NCBI GenBank assembly: GCA_016872125.1
Contig: VHBD01000051.1
Span: forward strand, 1 to 8,802
Source: Sphingomonadales bacterium
Lineage (GTDB): Bacteria > Bacteroidota > Bacteroidia > UBA7662
Length of the DNA stretch: 8,802 bases
Direction: 5' to 3'
Every line of letters begins with the position of its first letter. The first letter of the stretch is position 1. Shown here piece after piece: positions 1 through 6,246 of the stretch. The position numbers and the translations under genes are program-made. The notes under the pieces were generated by a model that saw only the letters and a program-made list of their open reading frames with translations, searched no databases and was not told where the DNA came from.

Positions 1-381
1 GTCATGTTGGCCTTGAGCGGAATCCTTCTTTTGGTGACCTGGTTGCTCATTGACCAGTCGGTTCGCCTTGCCATTTTTGCGGATCGGCATCTTATTCGTT
101 CCATGCAATTGGTGGGCGCGGAGGATGCATTTATCCGTCGTCCTTATTTGCGGTCGGCTTTGATGGGTTCAGGGATGAGCTTTGCGGTGGCTTTGTTGGC
201 CATAACCATGAGCGCTGTTTGGATAGCCCAATGGGCCCCCGATTTTCACCATCGTGAATCCCATGCGGCCTTGCCTTGGATGGCCTTAGGCCTGGGGCTT
301 TTTGCCTTATTGGTCGGTTGGCTGAGCCATTATGCGGCCTTGAACAAGTATCTTCGCCTCGATTCCGATCAATTTCATTAA
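1..381 (+). CDS. ftsX: Cell division protein FtsX, C-terminal part (5' end outside window)
   Basis: This is the last 126 residues of an FtsX-type permease; the frame is open from base 1, so the ATG at 4 is internal. FtsX works with the ATPase FtsE in the inner membrane and, in studied bacteria, controls peptidoglycan hydrolases at the division site. The visible part has a membrane segment at about residues 2-16 (counted from the Met at base 4), a cytoplasmic loop with the motif LVGAEDAFIRRPYL (residues 36-49) that is the hallmark of FtsX, then two membrane segments at about 50-75 and 90-110, ending in the short tail NKYLRLDSDQ common in Bacteroidota FtsX. The family is usually near 290-300 residues, so roughly 40% is present. 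It is followed after 10 bases by the DUF3098 gene and then uppP, which I recognise as a usual Bacteroidota order. No ftsE is visible here. The family call is firm; the N-terminal half cannot be judged. Confidence 0.87.
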   Translation, partial: VMLALSGILLLVTWLLIDQSVRLAIFADRHLIRSMQLVGAEDAFIRRPYLRSALMGSGMSFAVALLAITMSAVWIAQWAPDFHHRESHAALPWMALGLGLFALLVGWLSHYAALNKYLRLDSDQFH

Positions 382-391
382 ACCTTTTCCC

Positions 392-664
392 ATGGCGACG
401 AAGTCCACTGTATCCCCCAAAGTAACCAAATCGGGTAGTTCCTTTGGATTCAAAGATATCTTCCGGCACAAAGGTCAACCCCTGTTCCAGCCTATCAATT
501 ATCGTCTGATGCTGCTTGGTTTGGTGTTGTTGGTTGCCGGAAATGCCCTGATGATTGGTAAGGAAGATATTTATTCCTTTACCAAAATAACATTGGCTCC
601 TATCATCATTGCGGCGGGCTATTTGGTGGAGTTGGTGGCGATTCTGTACCGCCCAAGATCCTGA
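392..664 (+). CDS. DUF3098 family small inner-membrane protein
   Basis: A 90-residue protein of the DUF3098 family, whose function is not known. Residues 1-28 are polar and basic and probably cytoplasmic. The conserved block begins at about residue 31 (FQPINYRLMLLGLVLLVAGN), giving a first membrane segment at about 36-53; a short loop with IYSFTKITLAPI leads to a second segment at about 66-85, and the protein ends in a basic tail, YRPRS. The two-helix pattern with a loop reading 'E-IYSF-ITLAPI' is what identifies the family. It starts 10 bases after the ftsX stop, and its TGA overlaps the first ATG of uppP by one base (TGATG), so it is probably translated together with its neighbours. The placement between a division permease and a lipid-carrier phosphatase suggests a cell-envelope role, but that is inference from position only. 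Confidence 0.85.
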   Translation: MATKSTVSPKVTKSGSSFGFKDIFRHKGQPLFQPINYRLMLLGLVLLVAGNALMIGKEDIYSFTKITLAPIIIAAGYLVELVAILYRPRS

Positions 665-1473
665 TGCATCACGTACAGGACGGCATGTCCTGGATTGCCG
701 TTTGGATACTCGCCATTGTTGAAGGGCTCACCGAGTTTTTACCCGTATCATCCACGGGGCATATGATTTTGACTTCCTCCCTAATGGGTTGGAAACAAAC
801 ACCTTTTCTGGAGTTATTTGAAGTTTTTATTCAATTAGGAGCCATCCTTGCCGTCCTGAGTTTGTATTACCGCAGGTTCTTGGTGGATTCTCGTATTTAT
901 TTGAAATTGATGGTGGCATTTCTGCCTACCGGGATCATTGGGTTTCTGGCCTATGACACTATCAAAGCATATTGGTTTAATCCCCTTACGGTAAGTCTAT
1001 CCCTGCTCATTGGCGGGGTCATTTTGGTCTTTGTGGACCGATGGTCCGATCGCGAACGTTCCAAATTTGCTTCGGTGGATGAGATGCCTTACACCTCGCT
1101 ATTGGCAGTAGGGTTGATGCAGTGCATCAGCATGGTCCCCGGGGTATCACGAGCTGCGGCCACCATCTTGGGCGGGGTTGCGGTGGGTTTGAACCGGGTT
1201 TTGGCGGCTGAATTGAGTTTTCTTTTGGCTTTGCCCACCATGTTTGCGGCAACGGGGTATGATTTACTGAAGCAATATGCTCATATTCCATCGAATGCAT
1301 GGCCCATGCTCTTGAGCGGGGCTGCCATCGCCTTTGTGGTCGCACTCCTGGCGGTCAAGGTCTTTGTTCAATGGATTCAACATTACGGCTTTAAGCAGTT
1401 TGGGTATTATCGAATTTTGATTGGGCTTTTGTTCCTTGCCTTGTATGCGCAGGGTAGCTTGAGATTGGATTAA
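664..1473 (+). CDS. uppP: Undecaprenyl-diphosphatase UppP (BacA family)
   Basis: Integral membrane phosphatase that converts undecaprenyl diphosphate to undecaprenyl phosphate, supplying the lipid carrier for peptidoglycan and other envelope polymers; extra copies give bacitracin resistance. At 269 residues it has the normal length and several hydrophobic helices. The first signature EGLTEFLPVSSTGHM aligns with E. coli UppP with an offset of 3, so E20, E24, S29, S30 and H33 match E17, E21, S26, S27 and H30. The second signature is PGVSRAAAT at 159-167, which keeps S162, R163 and T167 of PGxSRSxxT but has Ala at 164 where Ser is usual. The start is uncertain. ATG 664 overlaps the preceding stop, whereas ATG 685 (Met8, reading MSWIAVWILAIVEG) gives the more typical N terminus and has AGGA four bases upstream. 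It is followed 8 bases later by truB. Confidence 0.97.
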   Translation: MHHVQDGMSWIAVWILAIVEGLTEFLPVSSTGHMILTSSLMGWKQTPFLELFEVFIQLGAILAVLSLYYRRFLVDSRIYLKLMVAFLPTGIIGFLAYDTIKAYWFNPLTVSLSLLIGGVILVFVDRWSDRERSKFASVDEMPYTSLLAVGLMQCISMVPGVSRAAATILGGVAVGLNRVLAAELSFLLALPTMFAATGYDLLKQYAHIPSNAWPMLLSGAAIAFVVALLAVKVFVQWIQHYGFKQFGYYRILIGLLFLALYAQGSLRLD

Positions 1474-1481
1474 GCCAGGCA

Positions 1482-2285
1482 ATGAAAGCTGGTACGGAAT
1501 ATTGGCTGAATGGGGGGCAGGGACTTTGGTTAAAAGCTTCAGTTCAAGAAAATTTTACGGTAAAAGAAGATTCAAGCCCAAGGCCAACCTTGGAAGAGCT
1601 CCAAGCTGGGGCGGTGATTCCGGTGTACAAGCCCAAAAAATGGACCTCCTTTGACGTGGTGCGCAAGGTGCGTAACCGTTTGAGAGGTGCCAAAGTCGGC
1701 CATGCAGGGACCTTGGACCCCTTGGCCGAGGGCTTGCTTATCCTTTGCATCGGGGCCAAAACCAAAGAAATTGATCGATGGATGGGCCACCCCAAGGAAT
1801 ACGAGGCCATATTGGGATTGGGTGAAATCAGTGATTCCTACGATCTTGAAACGGAACTTCGCCCTTACGGAGATCCTACCTTGGTGAACGAACCCATGGT
1901 GGGGAAAGGCTTGAAGGCGATGAGCGGTACGATCATGCAAATCCCGCCCGCCCATTCCGCCATCAAGGTTGGCGGGGTCAGAGCCTATACCAAGGCCAGA
2001 AAGGGAGTGAGCCTGGAACTCAAGCCCCGCGAAGTGGAAATCAAGGAAATTGTACATCTTTATCGAGAAGGGAATGACCTTGCCCTTCGAATTCATTGCT
2101 CCAAAGGAACGTATATCCGCTCCTTGGCCAGGGATTTGGGAGAGTTATGGGGATGCGGTGCTTACCTCAAGGACCTGAAGCGCACGGCCATTGGCACAAT
2201 TCATGCATCGCAGGCGTTTCATCTCCACGATTTTGACGCATTTTTGCAAATCCATTCCAACAGTCTTGATGCAGACCTTCCATAG
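1482..2285 (+). CDS. truB: tRNA pseudouridine(55) synthase TruB
   Basis: Isomerises U55 in the T-loop of tRNAs to pseudouridine. The catalytic motif GHAGTLDPLAEG places the nucleophile at Asp79. Other family blocks are the KPKKWTSFDVVRKVR substrate-recognition segment (51-65), the KEYEA block with the Tyr near residue 107, and C-terminal SKGTYIRSLARDLG. With 267 residues it is longer than the usual Bacteroidota form. About 40 residues precede the conserved core, which begins near GAVIPVYKP (43-51), and the first 30 look unlike any TruB segment I know. ATG 1482 is the only ATG before the catalytic site, and an in-frame TTG at 1590 would remove 36 residues and give a typical N terminus. It lies 8 bases after uppP, and its end overlaps the chosen ribF start by 17 bases. 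The enzyme call is very sure; the start is not. Confidence 0.97.
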   Translation: MKAGTEYWLNGGQGLWLKASVQENFTVKEDSSPRPTLEELQAGAVIPVYKPKKWTSFDVVRKVRNRLRGAKVGHAGTLDPLAEGLLILCIGAKTKEIDRWMGHPKEYEAILGLGEISDSYDLETELRPYGDPTLVNEPMVGKGLKAMSGTIMQIPPAHSAIKVGGVRAYTKARKGVSLELKPREVEIKEIVHLYREGNDLALRIHCSKGTYIRSLARDLGELWGCGAYLKDLKRTAIGTIHASQAFHLHDFDAFLQIHSNSLDADLP

Positions 2286-3201
2286 TTTGTCAGAATATAC
2301 CCGATCGGCGCCTTTGGCGTTGACCATGGGTTCCTTTGACGGGGTGCATTTGGCCCATGCCGAGGTGATCAAATCGTTGGTGCGCGAAGCCAAGGAGCGC
2401 CAATGTTTGGCCGCATTAATGACCTTCGACCCGCATCCTCGGATGGTGCTTAACAAAGACCCGGACAAGCTCAAGCTGCTCAGTACGGCCAAAGAAAAAG
2501 CGTCCAAAATGGCCTCCTTGGGCCTGGACCTGCTCTTTGTGTTGCCCTTTGACAGAGCCTTTTCCAATCAATCAGCCTTGGAATTTCTGCACTTGTTGGT
2601 GAATCAATTGGGAGTTTCGCATTTGGTGATTGGCTATAACCATCGCTTCGGCAAAGACAGGGAAGGTGATTACACCTTCTTGACCGAACAAACCAAATCC
2701 CTGCCTTTTACTGTCCAAGAAATCGGGAGGCATGCCTTGGATCAGATGGCGGTTTCCTCGTCCAAAATTCGAATTTCCTTGGATTCAGGCGATGTGGCCT
2801 TGGCACAGATGTTTTTGGGATATTCCTATACCCTCAGCGGCAACGTGGTTCATGGTGACCAAGTGGGCAGGCGATTGGGGTACCCCACGGCCAACCTGCG
2901 TGTTGAAGATCCGCACAAACTCATACCCAAATCCGGAATTTATGCCGCCCACGCAAAGGTTGGGGATCGTTGGCTCAAGAGTATGGCATATATCGGACCC
3001 CGCCCAACTTTGAACCCTGATGGCATTTCCGTTATCGAAATCAATATTCTGGATTTCAAAGAGGATTTGTACGGTCAAAGCATGAGCCTACGATTCCTAA
3101 GCCGTTTGAGGGATGATCGTAAATTTGATTCGCTGGAGGAATTGCAGGCCCAAATCCGATTGGACGAATCCAGGGTTAGGTTGTACTTCGACGGTCAATA
3201 G
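2269..3201 (+). CDS. ribF: Bifunctional riboflavin kinase / FAD synthetase RibF
   Basis: Phosphorylates riboflavin to FMN and adenylylates FMN to FAD. I chose ATG 2269 (310 residues) because homologues begin a few residues before the TMGSFDGVH block; an upstream in-frame TTG at 2191 would add 26 residues lying wholly within truB and resembling nothing. The N-terminal FMN adenylyltransferase domain shows GSFDGVHLAH (21-30), TFDPHP (52-57), GYNHRFG (122-128) and SSSKIR (163-168). The nucleotidyltransferase HxGH motif reads HLAH, with both His kept and Gly changed to Ala. The C-terminal kinase domain (about 178-310) has GYPTAN (204-209) with the PTAN magnesium/nucleotide motif, GPRPT (253-257) and the likely catalytic Glu267 in IEINILDF. 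It is the last gene of the ftsX-to-ribF chain and ends 26 bases inside the opposing holA gene. Confidence 0.97.
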   Translation: MQTFHSLSEYTRSAPLALTMGSFDGVHLAHAEVIKSLVREAKERQCLAALMTFDPHPRMVLNKDPDKLKLLSTAKEKASKMASLGLDLLFVLPFDRAFSNQSALEFLHLLVNQLGVSHLVIGYNHRFGKDREGDYTFLTEQTKSLPFTVQEIGRHALDQMAVSSSKIRISLDSGDVALAQMFLGYSYTLSGNVVHGDQVGRRLGYPTANLRVEDPHKLIPKSGIYAAHAKVGDRWLKSMAYIGPRPTLNPDGISVIEINILDFKEDLYGQSMSLRFLSRLRDDRKFDSLEELQAQIRLDESRVRLYFDGQ

Positions 3202-4240
3202 CCTGCACCGATCCGGTATAGAGCAGGGCCATGACTAACTCCTGGGTTAATTCAGCTTCGCCTAAATTACCCCCTTGCCCGAAGCCTTTGGCCTTAAGAT
3301 CATAATCCAACAAAACACGAATACATCGCCGAATTCTCTGAGGTGAATAGCGTTTGGCGTAGCGCTGATAGGATTGAACAAAATAAGGATGCACTCCCAG
3401 CAGATTGGCCAAGGCCTGGGATTGAAGATGCCCTGATTCATGAACCAGGCTGATTTTCTGAAAAAATGAATAGAGGGTGCCAACGCACATGGGCAAAGAG
3501 AATTGCGAGGCCTTGGGGTTTTGGCCCAAATGCAAGGCCAATCGGTAAGCTTTGGCCGCATCTTCCTGACCAATCGCGTCTTGTAGCTCAAAAACGTTGT
3601 ATTCCCTCGATATTCCGACGAATTTCTCGATATGTTCCAATTCTATTTGTTCGCCTGGTTTCAGGTTCAGGGCGAGCTTCTCAATTTCGGTATCCATCAA
3701 ACTCAGCTGGTTCCCGATATAATCAAGGAGCAAGGCTTTGCTGGGCGGACTAATCCTAAAGCCTTTGGCTTGAATCATTTGATCCACCCAACCTGACAAT
3801 TGATGGTCTTTGATGGGATCGCTTTGGACAATGCGGCCTTTCTGTTCTAGGGCTTTGAAAGATTTTTTGCGACGATCCAAATTCTTGCCTCGACATACCA
3901 TGACCAAGAGGGTGGAGTCCAGAGGATTCTGAAAATAAGGCAGTAGCTTGTCCCATTCCTTGTCAGGCATTTGCTGGGCCTCTTTGACCAGAACCAAACG
4001 CCGCGCGGACATGAAGGGAAATAACTTGGCAGCACTGAGAATTTGTTCCGCCTGGGTTTCTTTGCCGTAAAGCACGGTTTGGTTAAAGTCCTTGGAGGCT
4101 GGGTCTAACCAATGTTCTTCCAGAAAGTCGCTTATTTTGTCGAGGAAGTAGGGTTCTTCGCCTTGCAAGAGAACACAAGAGGTCCATTGGTTGATGGCAT
4201 CGGTTTGGGAGGCCAGTTCCCTGGCGTTGATAGCGGCCAT
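3176..4240 (-). CDS. holA: DNA polymerase III subunit delta HolA
   Basis: Delta subunit of the clamp loader, which opens the sliding clamp ring for loading on DNA. It has 354 residues, normal for the family. The N-terminal AAA+-like domain opens with LLQGEEPYFLDKI (24-36), the usual LxGEExxxxxxI start, and carries RRLVLVKEAQQM (80-91). The stretch GNQLSLMDTEIEKLAL (176-191) matches the conserved 'NDLxxLxNEIEKL' element, and SREYNVFELQDAI (211-223) the 'YNVFELxxAI' element that precedes the C-terminal collar domain. Delta lacks a working ATP site, and none is seen. The ATG shares one base with the amn stop (TAATG on the minus strand), so the two genes are probably co-translated. The stop lies inside the end of the opposing ribF. 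Confidence 0.93.
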   Translation of the reverse strand: MAAINARELASQTDAINQWTSCVLLQGEEPYFLDKISDFLEEHWLDPASKDFNQTVLYGKETQAEQILSAAKLFPFMSARRLVLVKEAQQMPDKEWDKLLPYFQNPLDSTLLVMVCRGKNLDRRKKSFKALEQKGRIVQSDPIKDHQLSGWVDQMIQAKGFRISPPSKALLLDYIGNQLSLMDTEIEKLALNLKPGEQIELEHIEKFVGISREYNVFELQDAIGQEDAAKAYRLALHLGQNPKASQFSLPMCVGTLYSFFQKISLVHESGHLQSQALANLLGVHPYFVQSYQRYAKRYSPQRIRRCIRVLLDYDLKAKGFGQGGNLGEAELTQELVMALLYTGSVQAIDRRSTT

Positions 4241-5010
4241 TAAAATCGTAGATGCTTGACAGTAAGTCCGTTATTGATTAATAAATTCAAGGCATCAATG
4301 CCGATGGACAAATGTTTTAACACAAAAGATTTAGTCACGTGGGTATCGCTTTCATTGGTTTTGACGCCCTCGGGTATCATGGGTTGATCCGATACCAGCA
4401 ACAATGCGCCGCTGGGGATACCGTTGTAAAAGCCAACGCTGAACAAAGTCGCCGTTTCCATGTCAATGGCCATGGCCCTGATTCGACGGAGGTAGGCTTT
4501 GAATTCTTTGTCATGCTCCCAGACCCGACGGTTGGTGGTATAAACGGTACCAGTCCAATAGTCCAGGCCTTGATCGCGGATGGTGGTGGATATGGCTTTC
4601 TGCAGGGCAAAGGAAGGTAGGGCCGGCACCTCCGGTGGGAAATAGTCGGAGGAGGTTCCTTCGCCTCGGATCGCCGCGATGGGCAATACAAAATCGCCCA
4701 AGGAATTTTTCTTTTTGAGGCCACCGCATTTGCCTAGGAACAGGACTGCTTTGGGCGACACCGCCGTCAAAAGATCCATTACGGTTGCCGCCATGGGGCT
4801 ACCCATACCAAAGTTGAGCATGGTTATACCACCAGCTACTACCGAAGCAATGGGTTTGTCCAGTCCCTTAACCGGTACATTGTGCTGAGCTGCGAAAAGG
4901 TCCAGATAATGACTAAAATTGGTCAAAAGAATATAGGGGGTGAACTCTTCCAAGGGCCTGCCCGTGTACCGTGGCAGCCAATCGTTGACAATTTCGGCTT
5001 TGGTTTTCAT
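4240..5010 (-). CDS. amn: AMP nucleosidase (short phosphorylase-superfamily form)
   Basis: Predicted to hydrolyse AMP to adenine and ribose 5-phosphate, balancing the adenylate pool. The 256 residues form one nucleoside phosphorylase fold, the short type annotated as AMP nucleosidase in Bacteroidota, without the N-terminal regulatory domain of the approximately 480-residue E. coli Amn. Visible blocks are LNFGMGSP (65-72), LFLGKCGGLK (90-99), IRGEGTSSDYFPPEVPALP (114-132) and AIDMETATLF (181-190), where Met184-Glu185 are expected to bind the ribose, followed by SD at 207-208, the usual place of the acid that protonates the base. It is the first gene of an amn-holA unit, with a TAnnTTTG promoter element 13 bases upstream of its ATG. 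The superfamily is certain. Substrate choice (AMP rather than another nucleotide or nucleoside) rests on resemblance to the named group. Confidence 0.92.
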   Translation of the reverse strand: MKTKAEIVNDWLPRYTGRPLEEFTPYILLTNFSHYLDLFAAQHNVPVKGLDKPIASVVAGGITMLNFGMGSPMAATVMDLLTAVSPKAVLFLGKCGGLKKKNSLGDFVLPIAAIRGEGTSSDYFPPEVPALPSFALQKAISTTIRDQGLDYWTGTVYTTNRRVWEHDKEFKAYLRRIRAMAIDMETATLFSVGFYNGIPSGALLLVSDQPMIPEGVKTNESDTHVTKSFVLKHLSIGIDALNLLINNGLTVKHLRF

Positions 5011-5023
5011 ACGCTAACGTTTC

Positions 5024-5031
5024 CAAAGGTA
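5024..5031 (-). promoter_or_regulatory. Putative -7 promoter element for amn-holA
   Basis: Read on the minus strand the eight bases are TACCTTTG, an exact match to the Bacteroidota -7 consensus TAnnTTTG. The amn ATG follows 13 bases downstream, so the leader would be very short. The -33 element is weak: TTCG at 5054-5051 on the minus strand, 19 bases upstream, against consensus TTTG. No Shine-Dalgarno sequence lies between it and the start, as is usual in this phylum. Confidence 0.45.
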
Positions 5032-5041
5032 ACCATGGCCT

Positions 5042-5049
5042 TAGCTTTG
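5042..5049 (+). promoter_or_regulatory. Putative -7 promoter element for the HsdR_N gene
   Basis: TAGCTTTG matches TAnnTTTG exactly. TTTC at 5020-5023 (one mismatch to the -33 consensus TTTG) stands 18 bases upstream, within the accepted 17-23 base spacing. A transcript would begin near 5052-5056 and leave a leader of about 13-17 bases before ATG 5069. The element lies back to back with the amn element, with ten bases between them. Confidence 0.45.
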
Positions 5050-5068
5050 ACGAACAGGCCTATTCCCT

Positions 5069-5557
5069 ATGGACCAAGCACCACATTTGATCTTCCCAGC
5101 AGTGAATCTGCCCATGCGACAGCATGGGAATCAAATCCAGGTTTGGGATGCCTTTCGCAAGAAATGGGTCAAGTCAGGACCTGAGGAATGGGTTCGGCAG
5201 CATGTAGCCCATTATATAAGCAATGATTTGGGCTATCCTGCCACTCGTTTGATGCTGGAACATCGAATCGACCAAGGCCGTTCAAGCCGGCGCTATGATT
5301 TGATGGTGCTGGGTCGGGATATGGCTCCTTTGATATTGGTGGAATGCAAGGCACCCACCGAGAAACTGGACGAGGAAGTCTGGTGGCAAGCCTTGTGTTA
5401 TCAGCATCAGCGGCCTGCTCGTTTTTTGGTGATCACCAACGGGTTGCAAGTGAAAATTAGGATGGGCAACGAACGTGGATGGGAGCCCGTGGAGGGGTTG
5501 CCTAGCAGGGTAGATTGGGAGGCAAAATGGGAGGCAAACCAGCCGAGTAATCGCTAG
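5069..5557 (+). CDS. Stand-alone HsdR N-terminal domain protein (PD-(D/E)xK nuclease fold)
   Basis: A 162-residue single-domain protein like the N-terminal nuclease domain of type I restriction subunit HsdR, but without helicase domains and with no hsdM or hsdS nearby. The motif PEEWVRQH (38-45) supplies the helix-1 Glu. The PD-(D/E)xK core reads RRYDLMVLG then LILVECKAP, giving Asp77, Glu92 and Lys94, and WWQALCY (105-111) carries the Gln and Tyr typical of this subfamily (Q107, Y111). All expected catalytic residues are present, so it is probably able to bind Mg2+ and cut DNA, though no activity is shown. Family members in Bacteroidota are commonly annotated near holA; here amn lies between. 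A tandem 12-base repeat encodes WEAK-WEAN at residues 150-157. Start ATG 5069 fits the short N terminus of homologues (LIFPAVNL). Its stop shares CTAG with the opposing gene. Confidence 0.85.
   Translation: MDQAPHLIFPAVNLPMRQHGNQIQVWDAFRKKWVKSGPEEWVRQHVAHYISNDLGYPATRLMLEHRIDQGRSSRRYDLMVLGRDMAPLILVECKAPTEKLDEEVWWQALCYQHQRPARFLVITNGLQVKIRMGNERGWEPVEGLPSRVDWEAKWEANQPSNR
5516..5539 (+). repeat. In-frame 12-base tandem repeat in the HsdR_N gene
   Basis: TGGGAGGCAAA occurs at 5516-5526 and again at 5528-5538, a period of 12 bases that keeps the reading frame and encodes WEAK followed by WEAN (residues 150-157). It lies after the conserved nuclease core, near the C terminus, and looks like a short slippage duplication. 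Confidence 0.8.
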
Positions 5558-6246
5558 CGAGGCAGGAGTTTGGCCAAGATTTTGATTTGTTGGCTGTCGA
5601 AGATGTCTTCGCCTTGATCTTCCTTGAGGCTATCCAGTAGCATGGCGCAGGCAACCGTTTGGGCATGCACCGACGCAGCCGAACGAGGTAATGCCCAATC
5701 CCACAGTGGATAGGTCCACCTTGCCAGAGCTTCCGCTGGCCGTGAGCCCGCCCGCTGACCCAACAACAAACCGGGCCTGAATATGCTCAAGCGTTGGAAT
5801 TGCATACGGCGCAAAGCGTCTTCGCTTTCCCCTTTGGTTCTGGCATAGGGGAGCAGGCTTAGTGGGTTGGCTCCGGCAGAGGAAACCAAGCCGAAATAAG
5901 GGACTTGGCATTGACTCGCCAAGGCCGCGGCATTCACCACCATTTGGTAATCCACCTGCTTGAAAGCTTCCACTGAACCGGCTTGCCGTAGCGTGGTCCC
6001 CAGGGCGCAGAATACCCGATCGATGGCCACAAAATGGGGGGCATCATGGCCGGGTTGCAAGAGATCGGAGGCGATCCAACGCATTTTGAAATGGGTGAAG
6101 GCCGGTTCTTTGCGTCCCAAACACAAGATTTCATAAACTTGATCGCTGCGTATGCATTGCTCAAGCAAGGCCGAGCCGACCATTCCACTGTATCCAAGCA
6201 GAAGAACACGGCGTTGGGGGCGGTGCAGGGAACCTGGTTTATCCAT
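5554..6246 (-). CDS. NAD(P)-binding Rossmann protein, HTATIP2/TIP30-like atypical short-chain dehydrogenase
   Basis: A 230-residue Rossmann-fold protein of the NAD(P)H-binding group related to TIP30/HTATIP2. The dinucleotide motif is GYSGMVG (18-24) after a hydrophobic strand. DRVFCALGTTLRQAGSVEAF (76-95) matches the characteristic 'FC-LGTT--AGS-EAF' block, followed by VDY (98-100), VSSAGANP (121-128) and the short-chain dehydrogenase pair YARTK (134-138; Tyr134, Lys138). IFRPGLLLGQR (155-165) is the 'FRP-LLLG-R' block of the same group. The substrate is unknown; bacterial members are usually annotated only as oxidoreductase or NAD-dependent epimerase. The ATG lies 8 bases inside the end of rlmH, suggesting coupled translation. 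The stop overlaps the opposing HsdR_N stop by four bases. The fold and family are well supported; the role is not. Confidence 0.82.
   Translation of the reverse strand: MDKPGSLHRPQRRVLLLGYSGMVGSALLEQCIRSDQVYEILCLGRKEPAFTHFKMRWIASDLLQPGHDAPHFVAIDRVFCALGTTLRQAGSVEAFKQVDYQMVVNAAALASQCQVPYFGLVSSAGANPLSLLPYARTKGESEDALRRMQFQRLSIFRPGLLLGQRAGSRPAEALARWTYPLWDWALPRSAASVHAQTVACAMLLDSLKEDQGEDIFDSQQIKILAKLLPR

Noticed and set aside
131..478. Open frame of 115 codons on the minus strand across ftsX and DUF3098
   Set aside because: It spans two conserved genes antisense and has low-complexity, Arg/Pro/Ser-rich content typical of shadows.
1572..2096. Open frame of 174 codons on the minus strand inside truB
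   Set aside because: It lies wholly antisense to a well-conserved truB, has no recognisable domain and is explained by codon bias of the plus-strand gene.
2191..2268. Upstream TTG start for ribF adding 26 residues
   Set aside because: The added residues overlap truB in another frame and do not resemble RibF N termini; ATG 2269 gives a normal length.
5069..5557. Type I restriction-modification system
   Set aside because: Only the small nuclease-like domain is present; no helicase, methylase or specificity gene occurs in the window, so a restriction role is not supported.
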